Shown here in pieces: positions 22,409 through 33,810 of a stretch of DNA of 64,000 bases. Location: NCBI RefSeq assembly GCF_018991925.1, contig NW_024727688.1, positions 213,501 to 277,500 on the forward strand, written 5' to 3'. Position numbers and translations under genes: made by a program. The notes below the pieces were generated by a model, which was given only the letters and a program-made list of their open reading frames with translations, was not told the origin of the DNA and made no database searches. Source of the stretch: Homarus americanus (taxonomy: Eukaryota > Arthropoda > Malacostraca > Decapoda > Nephropidae). The first letter of the stretch is position 1. Each line of letters opens with the position of its first letter.

Positions 22409-23102
22409 TGTATGTGAGGCGACTGTCTGTATCTGATCACTTATTTGATAAAGAATTCAAGTATGTCTGCATCATTCCTCCAAAACGGAAATAATTCCTC
22501 GTACAAACTTGACATATCCGGCTCATATACCTGCAATGACAACCTTGGCGGTCAAAAAGACTACAGGTCAAGGTTACAGCTCTGGACTATGCCACCCTCA
22601 AGTGAGAGTTAAAACTTTCCTCCCATAAACTAACTTCTGAATTATTATGTCAGTACTGTACTCTGATCCCTCGAGAATATGTATTGACTAACCTACTTTA
22701 TTAATGCTGGGTCATCTTTGGCTGCCTTAAGTCAATCCAATGTTCGCCTTTGCTGACCCGAATAATGGAAGTTTATTTTCAAGGGGATATTAACGCAACT
22801 AGTATCTAAATCTCGGTCAGTCATATTACTAAATCTATTGGTTGATATTAGACTCGTTTGATAAGGTCATAATTGTTGTAGTTATATATTCACGTTATTT
22901 CTAGTAATTAATTCGACTAACTGTGGGTGTTGGTCCCTCGTGAGTCATGTTTGGTACCCGTGTAAATTACAGTGTTGTAATTTTTGTATATCTGTAATTA
23001 CATTGTTGATCAGTAATTTTAATAACTGAATATTAATCGCCCATGGATTGTAAGTATTAAATACACTTCCCACATAGTAATCCTGTAAGGTAACGTGAAC
23101 AT
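22409..23102. other. unique AT-rich stretch
   Basis: No gene, element or strong repeat seen. Confidence 0.5.
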
Positions 23103-23158
23103 AGGTTAGGTTAGGTCAAATTAGATTAGATTAGGTTAAGTTGGATTAGGTTAGGTTA
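23103..23158. repeat. degenerate TTAGG-type stretch
   Basis: Imperfect GGTTAGGTTAGG, GATTAGATTAGG and GGTTAGGTTATG units in one orientation. Confidence 0.65.
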
Positions 23159-23259
23159 TGACTGGTGCTCATTTGATCTATCATCTTTAACCTCCCACAT
23201 GAGAGCTGTGTTCTGGCGATACTCCTTTGTTTTGATCCATAATCCCTCGGGTAACTCTT

Positions 23260-23378
23260 CCCCAGTGTCTCTTTCTTCCTCTCATCACTATTAATCTCCC
23301 TTCTCACTTTCTCTCCTCTCATTCTCCCTTTATCTCTTCTCAGTCTCCCTTTAAATCGTCTCAGTCTCCCTTTAAATC

Positions 23379-23464
<86 letters not shown>

Positions 23465-23829
23465 ATTTCTGCTTTCCATCTCTTTTATCTCATATTTTCC
23501 ATTTTTACCTCTCCTCTACTTCCTTCGAATTTTCCCTTTTCTCTTCCATCTCCCCATTCTGCTTCCCCTCTCCTTTCCCCTTCATAGTTCCCCCTCTTCC
23601 TTCCTCTTTCTACCCTCTCTCTCCTTTCCTTCTCCCTTTCTCTTTTCCATGTTTCTCTCCCTTTCCCCTTTCTCTCCCCTTCTCCCTTCATACTCTCACA
23701 GCCCTCATCATCAGGGACTATCTTCTGGTTCCCTTCCTCATCACGTCCTTCCATTCCATTTAACACTGTTCCTTTCTCTAATTCGTTGTCTGTGTGTTTT
23801 TCTTTCTTCTTTTAATTCCACTTCCTTGA

Positions 23830-23869
<40 letters not shown>

Positions 23870-23870
23870 C
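23260..23870. repeat. pyrimidine tract with two (CT)n arrays
   Basis: Perfect (CT)n at 23380-23459 (about 40 units) and 23838-23868, within 600 bp of C/T-rich DNA built of CTCTCCCTTT-like units. Two CAGTCTCCCTTTAAATCGTC units lie just before the first array. Confidence 0.93.
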
Positions 23871-23984
23871 TCCTTCACCCAACATCCGCCCCACTATAAA
23901 GAAAAAGTCTCGTTCAACTCCAACTTCGTTCACTGCCTGACTCTGGAGTGACGATCAGGCGCCTCTGTTTGGGTAGAGGGTGTG

Positions 23985-24240
23985 GGTGTGTGTAGGGAGG
24001 GAGAGAGGGAAGGTGAGGTAAGGGAGGGAGGGAGGATAGGTAAGGGAGAGAGGGGGGAGGATAGGTGAGGTAAGGGAGAGAAGGAGGGGTGTGTGAGATG
24101 TATGAATAAGTGAAGGAAGGGACGGGAGGAAGGGTAAGTGAGGGAAAGGAAGGAAGGAGGGAGGGAGGGAAGGTGGGTTAGGGACTGAGGTAAGGGAAGA
24201 GAATAAAGGAAGGAGAGAGGTATAGTTAGGTGAAGGAACA
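23985..24240. repeat. purine-rich tract
   Basis: A/G-rich with degenerate GGTAAGGGAGAGAGG units. Minus-strand Ser/Leu/Pro frames are artefacts. Confidence 0.85.
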
Positions 24241-24538
24241 AAGTGTGGGTATACTGTAGTGTAGATGAATGAAACGAACAAAATAATATCTAAACAAACG
24301 CATATAAACGCATATACGCATTATACCAGGAGGCGTATAACAGAAGGGGGAGGATGATTTAGTATTAATTACGCACATTCATCATCCGTTAATCCAATAC
24401 AGGGGAATGACATAACCAATAACTTTAATAACGCCATTGATCATCAGGTTTAATGAAAGTCTGGCTAGCGAGGGAGGCATGATTACAGCAGTGATGATAG
24501 AGGCGTGGAGGTAGTAGCATCATAGGTCTAGATATAGA

Positions 24539-24564
24539 GGTTAGGTTAGGTTAGGTTAGGTTAG
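24539..24564. repeat. interstitial (TTAGG)n
   Basis: Five perfect GGTTA units in an otherwise unique 500-bp region. TTAGG is the ancestral arthropod telomere repeat. Confidence 0.85.
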
Positions 24565-24769
24565 AGAGTGTCACAATGTGAGGATATGTAGCAAAGACAA
24601 GTCCAAGTCAAGTCCTTCGAGCTACCAAACGTTTACATCACGGAGGCGACAGATGTGATCCAATATAATTTTCACCCACTGCATTGTTTACGAAGTTCAC
24701 ACACACCTCTTATGAAACCAGATATGAATTATGGGATGCGTAGATGTCATCGTTGGAGAATGGTGTGTG

Positions 24770-25400
24770 TAATGGAAGGAGATAAATAGGTAAAATAAAG
24801 GGAAGGGAGGGGCATAGTGTAGGAGGGGGAGGTTGGTGGGGAGAGTTGATGAAGAGAGGTGGGAGATTTTGGTGGAGAATGTTCTTGGAGGGAAGGGAAG
24901 GGGGCGAAGAGGGATGGTGTGGGGAGGACAGTCGAGACGATGTGAGGTCAGGTGGTGTGTGGAGGAGAGGTGAGGAGTGTGTGTGGCGGTGGAAGGGGGA
25001 TGGGTGAGGTGTGTGTGGAGGTGTGAGGGGGGGTGTGGCGGGAGGAGATGAGGTGTGGGGGTGGGGAGTGTGGGAGGGGGATAAGAGTGTGAGGGGTGTG
25101 GCAGGGGAGAGGTGGGGGTGTGGCGGAGGGGGAAGGGGAGAGATGGGGGAGTGTGGCGGTGTGGAAGGAGGTGAGGAGTGTGGCGGAGAAGGAGGTAAGG
25201 GGAGTGTGGCGGAGGAAGGAGAGGTGAGGAGTGTGTGGTGGAGGAAGGGAGAGAGATGGGGGAGTGTGGTGGTGGAGGTTGTAAGGTAAGAGTATATAAG
25301 GGAGAGAGAAATGGAAGTTGGGTGAGAAAGGGAAGTAGAGGGCTTAGAAGGTGCTGAAGAAGATGGGTAGAAGAGGAGAGGTAGAGAAGGTTGGCTTGGG
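24770..25400. repeat. G-rich purine/GTGTGGCGG degenerate minisatellite
   Basis: The + strand is strongly G-rich, with recurring GTGTGGCGGAGG and GGGGAGTGTGG units, especially 24960-25290. Many GGG groups are close enough for quadruplex folding. Pro/His/Thr-rich and Gly/Val-rich frames are artefacts. Confidence 0.85.
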
Positions 25401-25476
25401 TCGATTTATTCATTAAATCAAACTGATCGGAGGTAATGAAAACGGATAAGTGTTAACTGACCTCTCTCCTCTCTCT

Positions 25477-25600
25477 CTCTTTCTCTCTCTCTCTCCATTA
25501 GCTAACTATTTTTTACACACACACACACACACAATATTTACTCACATACATCACCAACACAAACGCACACACAAACACACACACACACACACTCACAAAC
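25477..25600. repeat. CT and AC microsatellites
   Basis: CT-rich run near 25462-25498, (AC)n at 25516-25533, and an imperfect ACACAA/(AC)n stretch at 25551-25600. Confidence 0.9.
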
Positions 25601-25799
25601 AACCACCACCTTCACCCACTCCTCCAAACAGGGTATCATTTGAAGGTTTAGATAGTCAAAGTTTTTTTCAGTCCAATTTAGAGTCTGGGGAGAAAAGTTT
25701 GGTGTTTGTAGTGCCTGAGTTGAAGTGTTGGGGAAGGGACGAGGCTGAAGTTGGGAGGGGGGGGGAGAGTTTGGAGTATCTTGCTACCAGTGTTGGATA

Positions 25800-26045
25800 A
25801 AGTGTTGGAGGAAGAGTGTTTAAGGGAAGAGGGAAAGTTGGAATGTTGGAGATGTGTTGTTGATGGTGATGGAGGAAGAGTGAAGACGGTATGTGTGTTT
25901 GTGGGAGGGTCTGATATTGATAGTGTTGGAGGAAGTGTTTAAGTGAAGAAGGAAAGTTGGGATGTTGGAGATGGTGTTGGAGAATAAATGGAGATAGTGT
26001 GTTGGTGAGTTGCTGTTGGTGCTGTTGGAGGAAGTGTTTACAAAA
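25800..26045. repeat. about 121-bp local duplication, G/T/A-rich
   Basis: AGTGTTGGAGGAAGAGTGTT at about 25801, followed by AAGTTGGAATGTTGGAGATG, recurs about 121 bp downstream. A third partial copy of TGTTGGAGGAAGTGTTTA lies near 26023. A 14-bp GTATAGTGTAAGGG repeat follows near 26095-26130. Confidence 0.75.
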
Positions 26046-26167
26046 TAGTGATGGTTGATGGATGAAGATGGAGCCAAGGTCACCAAGTGTTTGTGTATAG
26101 TGTAAGGGTATAGTGTAAGGGTATAGTGTATGTTAGTGTATATAGTGGAAGTGTAAATACCATTCTT

Positions 26168-26254
26168 AACCCCTTGAGTACGATTCATAACCCCTTGAGT
26201 ACGATGATTTAACCCTTTAAGTACAATTATTTAACCCTTTTAATACAACGAGCA
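26168..26254. repeat. tandem copies of the dispersed CCCCTTGAGTACGAT motif
   Basis: Two intact AACCCCTTGAGTACGAT copies are followed by AACCCTTTAAGTACAAT and AACCCTTTTAATACAAC. The array grades from intact to diverged. Confidence 0.9.
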
Positions 26255-27083
26255 GGTTTACCCACATTACACAAAGGGTTAAATGTATTCGTGATAACCA
26301 CACAGGTAACAAACACGCACCTGATGAACAAAAAATAATCCTGAGTTACATCAACGTGGGAGATCAAAAAAGTTATCTCAGTCAGTCCGTCAATCACTCC
26401 GTCAAGATTACCTTTCATAGAGCTGTCATGAGCTTATAAAAAACAACACGAAGAAAAAAATAAAAGTAATATAATCTTCAAACATGATCCAAAGTTACTG
26501 ATAATGTTTATGTATTTTTGACCAATTTAATGTCCCCCATACCTGTCTTTTGTTTTAACTGTACATGATCTGTTATCTCGTAAATAAAACAATATAGAAT
26601 TTAATACAATATATTCAGTTTATCTACCTCAATATAACACGACTCAAGCGATGTTGGATTTACCAGGTAACATCACACTGAATTATCTTTTTCTGGGCTC
26701 TTACCTGTACCTATGTATACTGTGTAGTGTTCCTCTTACAACTTATCCAGTCTATACATACACCTGTTCGTATACCTGTAGTGTTGTGGCTGAACTAATC
26801 ACATGATACTAGACTATCACATCCCTCTTATGTTATATCCTTCTATTATTATGAAATTGAATTACTCTTCGACGGTAATTAATCTCAAATAAAACCTTTA
26901 CCTGTATCTACACCTGTCTTGTTTTTGGCTTGAAGTACAGTGAAATGATATAATATTATTCTGTTGCTTTACAAATATAAATATTATAAACTACTCAACC
27001 TAACCAGCTCCACATTTAATACATTCTAGGAATAGGTATCTTCCTGTACTAGTGTTTCAGAGTTAATACAGATACAAAATATA

Positions 27084-27088
<5 letters not shown>
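26255..27088. other. unique AT-rich stretch
   Basis: No gene, RNA or element recognised. Confidence 0.5.
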
Positions 27089-27151
<63 letters not shown>

Positions 27152-27341
27152 GCAGTATTAGCTTCCATACAGTCACTTGCAGGTCACCAACAAGGAGACG
27201 GGAAGATAAAAATTCGCCTTATTAGTTTGAGAACTTAATATTCTCCTAGCGACTTATGGTCTTCAAGCGAACAGTATTATCGAATTACCTTGGAGGGTCG
27301 CTTATGTATGTGTGTGTGTGTGTGTGGGTGTGTGTGTGGGT
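27089..27341. repeat. (AC)n and (GT)n microsatellites
   Basis: (AC)n 27089-27148 (30 units), then unique DNA, then an interrupted (GT)n at 27305-27341. Confidence 0.95.
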
Positions 27342-27608
27342 GTTTATATATACATGTAAATAATGGTACATGTGTATTTCTGGGTGTGCTGTGTATATAT
27401 GTATGTGTGTATGTGTGTCAAAACGTATTAAAATAGATCTCGGAATGATTTTTTTTTTTTACAATACATCTGTTGGAGTTGCCTTGTTATCCTTTCATTC
27501 TGGGCTACAATCCACGAGCTAAAACCAACAAACATTCTTTTACGTTTCCATCATTAAATTTGGATTTGAATTTGGTGCTAGGAATCAACCTTTCTGCATT
27601 TCTACCAC

Positions 27609-27762
27609 CTCTCTCTCTCTCTCTCTCTGTTTCTCAAGAAGCTATCAACAATATTGCATTTAAATTGCAAAAGGACTTGGTTGGTGAAAATTACATCTTA
27701 CAGTTAAACCAACCTGCGGCTATATATCTGTTTTCATACTCTGCTTTACCACACGTCGAGCA

Positions 27763-27802
<40 letters not shown>
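27609..27802. repeat. (CT)n and (GT)n microsatellites flanking unique DNA
   Basis: (CT)n 27609-27628 and (GT)n 27768-27802. The frame passing through both (27473-27934) has no recognised family. Confidence 0.9.
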
Positions 27803-27804
<2 letters not shown>

Positions 27805-27995
27805 CGGCCAAGTGGATACAGCACTCGCCTCCTATCCTAAAGAGACACTGGTTCGTTCCCAGGATACCCCCCCCCCGGCCCACACACTTCACCCAGCTGT
27901 AAACGAAGACTTAAATTTACAGTTGAGAACATGAAAGCCGTCAAGTACAGTGCCGCTAACCCTTCCCCCTTGTGTACCGAAGGCTTAGTATACTG
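27803..27995 (+). mobile_element. tRNA-derived SINE-like element
   Basis: Begins with GCGGCCAAGTGGATACAGCA followed by CTCGCCTCC, a tRNA-like D-arm region. About 32 bases further on is GGTTCGTTCCC, close to the box B consensus. A non-tRNA body follows (C-run, CACTTCACCCAGCTGTAAA). It directly abuts a GT microsatellite. The anticodon-arm region does not fold as a functional tRNA by eye, so I call a SINE head and not a tRNA gene. Confidence 0.6.
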
Positions 27996-28221
27996 TGTAC
28001 TCTATCCACAACCGTTTAATCGACATATATTGATGGATATATGTGTGTGTGTATATATATAAAACTACATACGAGTACATACAGAGTAACCTTAAGTTAA
28101 AGTCACCATACGAGTTTACTCAGGAAGGTTATTTCAGACACTGACGAGATAAAACATGAGAAAAATGGGAAGAAAGATAAGTAAAATATAAATCAATTCA
28201 TTCTAAAAGGTATTACACTAA

Positions 28222-28225
<4 letters not shown>

Positions 28226-28254
<29 letters not shown>
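28226..28254. repeat. (CT)n microsatellite
   Basis: About 14 units. Confidence 0.95.
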
Positions 28255-28256
<2 letters not shown>

Positions 28257-28836
28257 TGCCATTTATTCGTTTCTAAATATATCTGATATATTAGTCTTGT
28301 TCTCCCTCTTCTGCTGTATACCCAACATGTCATCCTTATATTTGAACAGACAAGATTCACAGTCGTAATATTTACTCAGAAAATCTAAACACAAACACGA
28401 ATTCTGTCATAACGTACAGCAATAATACATGAAGTGTGAGGATTACCCAACTCGATGCCTTAACTTAGACAGAATGGTTTAACTTTACACACCTGAGAAT
28501 GCAATCAGTTGCTTCATAATCATCTCCAACATGGAATATAAACAAGGGATATTAATTATTTCTCAGAATATCCTCCCTCTGACAAATAATTCTTTAGTAA
28601 TATTAATCTCAAAATCAGGGCATGACTGCTCTTTAAACCTTTACAAGTTTATCTTATGGAGTTTTAACCTGAAGTGGCTTATTAATAACCAAAAGAGCAG
28701 TCAAGCCTTTGTTTTAACGCTCGAGAACCTTTTAACATGAGGAACTACTTTATAATCTCTCATCCTCCAGTGAAATGCTCGCTAGTACGTTCATTCTCGC
28801 CCGATTATGAACGAAAACCTTCACTGTATTATCACT
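28255..28836. other. unique stretch upstream of the CCAAT array
   Basis: AT-rich unique DNA. A 69-codon frame (28531-28740) has no recognised family. Confidence 0.45.
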
Positions 28837-28841
28837 GTCGA

Positions 28842-29060
28842 CCAATAAATAAACGAGAACCACTCAGGCAAACAAATTCCCATCCAATCAAAACACCAGA
28901 ACCTCACCAACACATTCTCTGTCGTCCAATCAAAAAACCAGATCCTTACAAATATTTTTGCCGTCACCCAATCACGAACAAGGAACCCCGCCTGCATGTA
29001 AATTGTCTCCCAATCACGAAAAGGTAACCCCACCCGCATGTTCGCTATCGTCCAATCACC
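28842..29060. promoter_or_regulatory. six CCAAT boxes at an exact 42-bp period
   Basis: CCAAT occurs at 28842, 28884, 28926, 28968, 29010 and 29052, each step exactly 42 bp. Five of the six read CCAATCA. Sequence between the boxes is diverged (shared pieces such as GAACC and CACC). CCAATCA is the classical NF-Y/CBF site. About 60 bp downstream are TGTATATACC and GGGGCGGG, which resemble TATA and GC boxes. I infer either a promoter-proximal array or an old 42-bp satellite whose period survives; the fixed phase also keeps a 14-residue-periodic frame open on both strands. Confidence 0.6.
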
Positions 29061-29482
29061 AGACGTGGAGTGTGATGTGGTGGTAGGGAAAACATCTCGA
29101 CCACATAACCTGTATATACCCAGTAGGTGTTGTCGCGGGGCGGGAGGTGCATGTAACAGTCATCATGCAAGGAGCTACCGGTGCCTGTACAGCGGGAGGA
29201 GTCCACCTCTTTGTCTCCCGGACACACACACCAGCCGGGTCTTTTTTGGTGGGTTATTTTCTTATTCAAGGGAGAATGTTACGGAGGAGGAGGGGGAGAC
29301 AAAGAAGAGATGAAGGAGGAGAAGGAGAGAAACAAGAGGGAGAATATGTCGGAGGAGGAGGATAAGAAGGACAGAAAGGAGAGGGAGAAGAAGAAGACGG
29401 AGGAGAACGAAGAGGTGGATGAATAGAAGTAAAACAAAAGGAACAAATATTGTCTAAATTTGCTTGTACGCTTCTCTTGTAT
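29061..29482. other. possible core promoter and leader, then purine-rich DNA
   Basis: A TATA-like TGTATATACC (29111-29120) and GCGGGGCGGGAGG (29134-29146) follow the CCAAT array. From 29270 the sequence is A/G-rich, giving Glu/Lys-rich frames. Short + frames starting at 29147 and 29181 have no recognised family, so a gene here is unproven. Confidence 0.35.
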
Positions 29483-29836
29483 GAACGTTTACAGCACACT
29501 ACAGACATACAAACGTTTACAGCACACCACAAACATACAAACGTTTACAGCACACTACAGACATACAACCGTTTACAGCACAATACAGACATACAAACGT
29601 TTACAGCACACCACAAACATACAAACGTTTACAGCACACTACAGACATACAAACGTTTACAGCACACCACAAACATACAAACGTTTACAGCACACTACAG
29701 ACATACAAACGTTTACAGCACACTACAGACATACAAACGTTTACAGCACACCACAAACATACAAACGTTTACAGCACACCACACACATACAAACGTTTAC
29801 AGCACACCACAAACATACAAACGTTTACAGCACAAC
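29483..29836. repeat. 28-bp minisatellite, about 13 units
   Basis: Units share ACAAACGTTTACAGCACA, with two alternating variants of the remainder (CTACAGACAT versus CCACAAACAT). The period is 28 bp, so successive units change frame; the open frames come from lack of stops in the unit. Confidence 0.95.
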
Positions 29837-30383
29837 TACTGACATGTGTACGAGAGAAACACCATAAATCTAACAAGTCACCGACCAGTTTTTGCTGTAA
29901 AGGTTGTCATAATCATCAGCTTACACAGTTAATAGAGATGATCCTGTGTGTGTATGAAACGACGCTTAAAAACAGAGGCTGTGTTGATATAATGCGACTC
30001 TGGACATCACAAACTAACATTAAAATATGAAAACCTTTTTATTTGACTTCCAAGGCTGTCATTCACCTAACAATGAATATTAATTCACAAAGCAACTCAC
30101 CTGGGTTTTGTATGAGCTTAATAATATTATTTCTTTATTTCACAAGTAAATAAAAATAAAATGAGTGAGACTAAACGTAAAATAAGATTAGGAGTTTTGG
30201 ATTAAGAATCTTCTGAATCAAAGAAAAAAAACTCCTCGGTAGGTAATTTAAAAAATGCTAGATTTTTAAGTAATGCATTTAACTTATTATTAAGTAAACA
30301 ATATATTATAAATGAAAGAATGCGTCAATGCTGTTACTACTACGTTTCATAGGAGTTTGTTATACGTGTCTACCGTGTGTGTG

Positions 30384-30385
<2 letters not shown>
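29837..30385. other. unique AT-rich stretch
   Basis: No gene or element recognised. Confidence 0.5.
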
Positions 30386-30441
<56 letters not shown>

Positions 30442-30592
30442 TGTATGTGTGTGAAGGCGTGGTGGTAAGGTGTTCAGCTGGAATACAATACTTGGTGCAG
30501 GACGGACTCACTTGATCGTGTCAGCTCTCGGGGACGCTGTGTTCCTTGAAATATGAATGAGCATCCCTGGACACTCACTCTCCAAGACGGTG

Positions 30593-30631
<39 letters not shown>

Positions 30632-30648
30632 GTGTGTGTGTGTGTGTG
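30386..30648. repeat. (AG)n and (GT)n microsatellites
   Basis: (AG)n 30386-30438 and (GT)n 30597-30648 (one C interruption). The spacer holds GGCGTGGTGGTAAGGTGTTC, which faintly resembles a tRNA D-arm but lacks a convincing box B. Confidence 0.92.
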
Positions 30649-30924
30649 GGTGGGTGGCGTGTGTATTTAAATGTATATTGGTTAGAACGCACGCACACAC
30701 ACACAGAGGCATTAGTGGAAGCAATACCAGTAACGGAAAAAAAACTACACATTAATTAAGACCTATCATTAACGAACTGGTCTGAGCGTAGTTAATGTAG
30801 ACCAGAATCGGGTTTCTTTTGTAGAACATAATTACATCGGCAGTGAAGAATGTACCTAGGATAATTATCTCTATGTGTTGTGCCTAAGTTAATTAGCTAT
30901 ATGTATACCTAAATTACACTACAC

Positions 30925-31188
<264 letters not shown>

Positions 31189-31713
31189 AGCTGCAGGAAG
31201 TAACAAACCAAAACTCAAATATCCACAAACATAAAGCAGAGGACAAACAAACAAACATCTACACAAGACAAACACAGAATCTTGCTCCTCCCCAAGACTT
31301 CGGTAAGAGCCGTAAAGAATACAAACGAAATGCAAGTTTGGATTCTATTTAGAGAGTTGAATTTTTCATGGCTGGTGATGGAGTATTTGACAGAACAACG
31401 GTACGAATCCCCACGAGGCTTGGAGGCGGTATATTGCATTTACGTCTCTCTGCCTGTCAGTCTAGATGTCGTCCCCGAAAATACAGAAAACGAGTCAGCT
31501 TATTCTCGCTGCATTTTTGAAAGCAAATCAGTGTGTGACTGCTGAGAGCGAAGTGTTGAGATGAGATCTGGCAATCTAATATTTGCGCCTACAATAATGT
31601 GATGCGATATGTTCCATACCCATTGGCACCAGCGAACACGTTTATGAGGTGTTTGGGATACTGTATCTGTTCTAATTTACGGCGGGTGTCTACACTGTGT
31701 TCTGTATTGTTAT
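31189..31713. other. unique stretch with an unassigned 87-codon frame
   Basis: The + frame 31282-31545 has mixed composition and no internal repeat. I recognise no family, and TTCGGTAAGAG inside it could act as a splice donor. Coding status unknown. Confidence 0.3.
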
Positions 31714-31719
31714 TAGTAA

Positions 31720-31754
<35 letters not shown>
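31714..31754. repeat. (TAG)n microsatellite
   Basis: About 13 trinucleotide units. A second short GTAGTAGTAGTATC patch lies near 31820. Confidence 0.93.
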
Positions 31755-32287
31755 TCAACGTAATAAATGATGGCGAAGGTGTGGCTATTGGGGGAGGCTG
31801 GAGGCCACGTTAAAAAAAAAGTAGTAGTAGTATCTTCATTATTATTATTATCATTTATGACTAATACATTAATATCATAGGTGACAGACTGATAGCTTCC
31901 CCTATAATAAACAAACCCATACATTACACCCAACCCAGACTGACTGTGACATAAAACTATATATATATACTGTATATAAATGAAATATATTACACAAGAA
32001 ATATAATGGACAGATTTTAATAACAAAACAGTGTGTTGTGTTTCATACCTGATACAGTTGGAACATTTTCAATAAAGATAACAGTCAAATCCACGCACGT
32101 ATTATCAGCGTTGCTTTGTGTGTTTGACAGATGAATGGTAGCGGTTATTGTGTGTCTGAATTAACTTATGATGAGTGAATTATATTTCCAACATAAAATC
32201 GGTGGCAGTTAGTTAAGGTTTATAACCAATTACCAACATTGTTTCTAATACAAATGGGTCTGATTTATCTAGCATTTATTTTCAGTT

Positions 32288-32288
<1 letters not shown>
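31755..32288. other. unique AT-rich stretch
   Basis: No gene or element recognised. Confidence 0.5.
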
Positions 32289-32375
<87 letters not shown>

Positions 32376-32490
32376 ATTGCGCTTTCTATTTGTTGTATTT
32401 CATCTTTTTGATACATTGTGAAAATAGGATGTCCTTCTTGTTGTTTACTGAGTGTATGTGAATGATGTGAATGTATGTTCCTGCCTAATT

Positions 32491-32528
<38 letters not shown>
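32289..32528. repeat. (CT)n and (AC)n microsatellites
   Basis: (CT)n 32289-32372 (about 42 units) and (AC)n 32493-32528. Confidence 0.97.
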
Positions 32529-32530
<2 letters not shown>

Positions 32531-32634
32531 TACACCTGGTCAACCCCACCTGTAATCAATCTAACATGTGCCAGACGGTGCATATATTTCCCCTCAACTT
32601 GCCAACTAACTCCCCTCGACAACCACACAAATAT

Positions 32635-33117
32635 ATAAGGAACAGAGGGGCGGACGTCAGGGAAGGGGTGAGGGGAGGAGGGAGGACAGGGAGAATGGGA
32701 AGGGAGGGAGTGAGAGAGAGAACAGTTATGGGAAAAGGGAGGGGCGACAGAGGGGAGAGGAGAAAGGAGGAGAGAAAAAGAAGAGAACATTCAGAGAAGA
32801 GATGGAAAGGGGAATACGGGAGGGAAGGAGAAATGAGTAGGGGAAGAAGGAAGATGGACTGGCAGGGAGAATGAGAAGGGAGGAAGGAGAAGAAAACAGA
32901 GAAGGAGGAGGGGGGGAGGTTGTGAGGATCTATCTAGGAGTTAGGCGGAGGCAGTAAGGGGAGGGAGGAGGTCTTCCCCTCCTTCTCCCTCTACTACATG
33001 AGGGGAAACTGATCGTGTGAGGGGGAGGCAGCGGCTGTCGAGGGGAGGGACGGAGGGGAACAGACACCACACCTCCACAAATTAAACTCCTGTGCAATAT
33101 GGCTCCAAACTGACCCT

Positions 33118-33200
<83 letters not shown>
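32635..33200. repeat. purine tract followed by (AG)n
   Basis: A/G-rich DNA with GGGAGGGAG units from 32635 to about 32980, then a unique GC-richer patch, then perfect (AG)n at 33119-33200 (about 41 units). Confidence 0.92.
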
Positions 33201-33201
<1 letters not shown>

Positions 33202-33529
33202 AACAGTGATTTCAACAGTGGTTTGGTTTGATTAAAATGACAACAGGGATTGGTGGGTTAATTAGTGAGTGATAGAGAGTGAGACAGAGATTGACGGGTT
33301 GATTAACGAGAGGGATTCGCTTACAGACTACTGTAGTGTGAGACGAATGGTGAAATTTGTCAGAATATAAAGATTAAGAGAACTAGCCTGAAGGACGGTA
33401 GTGGTAGGCTAATTGGAACGAGAGTGACTGGTTGGCTGGTTAGTGTGAGGGAGATTGGTACCTTGATGAGATTGGCCTTTAGGTTGGTCAGGAAGACAAG
33501 ACTACTAAGATAACAAGAGGTTGACAGCA

Positions 33530-33660
33530 AAGATGGTTAGCTCGCCCGCCGCACTACAGCAAGGTCCAGGGAGCCGTGACTCGAGACACCGATATAATCC
33601 ACTCACAACGTTTACCTCATATCCGTCAACCTCAGCACGAGTAATTAGGACTACAGTTCC
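33530..33660 (+). mobile_element. degenerate tRNA-derived SINE-like head
   Basis: GATGGTTAGCTCGCCCGCC fits a box A / D-arm. About 30 bases later GACTCGAGAC is a degraded box B following AAGGTCCAGGG, the arrangement of tRNA-derived SINE heads. The 3' boundary is uncertain. Confidence 0.4.
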
Positions 33661-33675
33661 CGGACATGCGGACGG

Positions 33676-33810
33676 ACGAACAGACGCACAGACAGACGTA
33701 AAGACACACAGAGAGACCCAAAGACACACAGACAGACGCAAAGACGCACAGACAGACGCAAAGACACACAGACAGACGCACAAACACAGAGAAACACAAA
33801 GACACAACAG
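33676..33810. repeat. CAGACGCAAAGACACA minisatellite
   Basis: Degenerate units of ACAGACAGACGCAAAGACAC and related forms, about 18-20 bp each. Confidence 0.88.

Noticed and set aside
27803..27880. Functional tRNA gene
   Set aside because: Box B is present, but the acceptor and anticodon stems do not pair by eye; a SINE head fits better.
29483..29836. CRISPR-like array (28-bp repeats)
   Set aside because: Units are contiguous with no unique spacers; the same holds for the 24-, 30-, 32-, 33- and 41-bp arrays. The host is a eukaryote.
30449..30520. tRNA-like sequence after an AG array
   Set aside because: A D-arm-like GGTGGTAAGG is present but no box B or foldable cloverleaf could be found.
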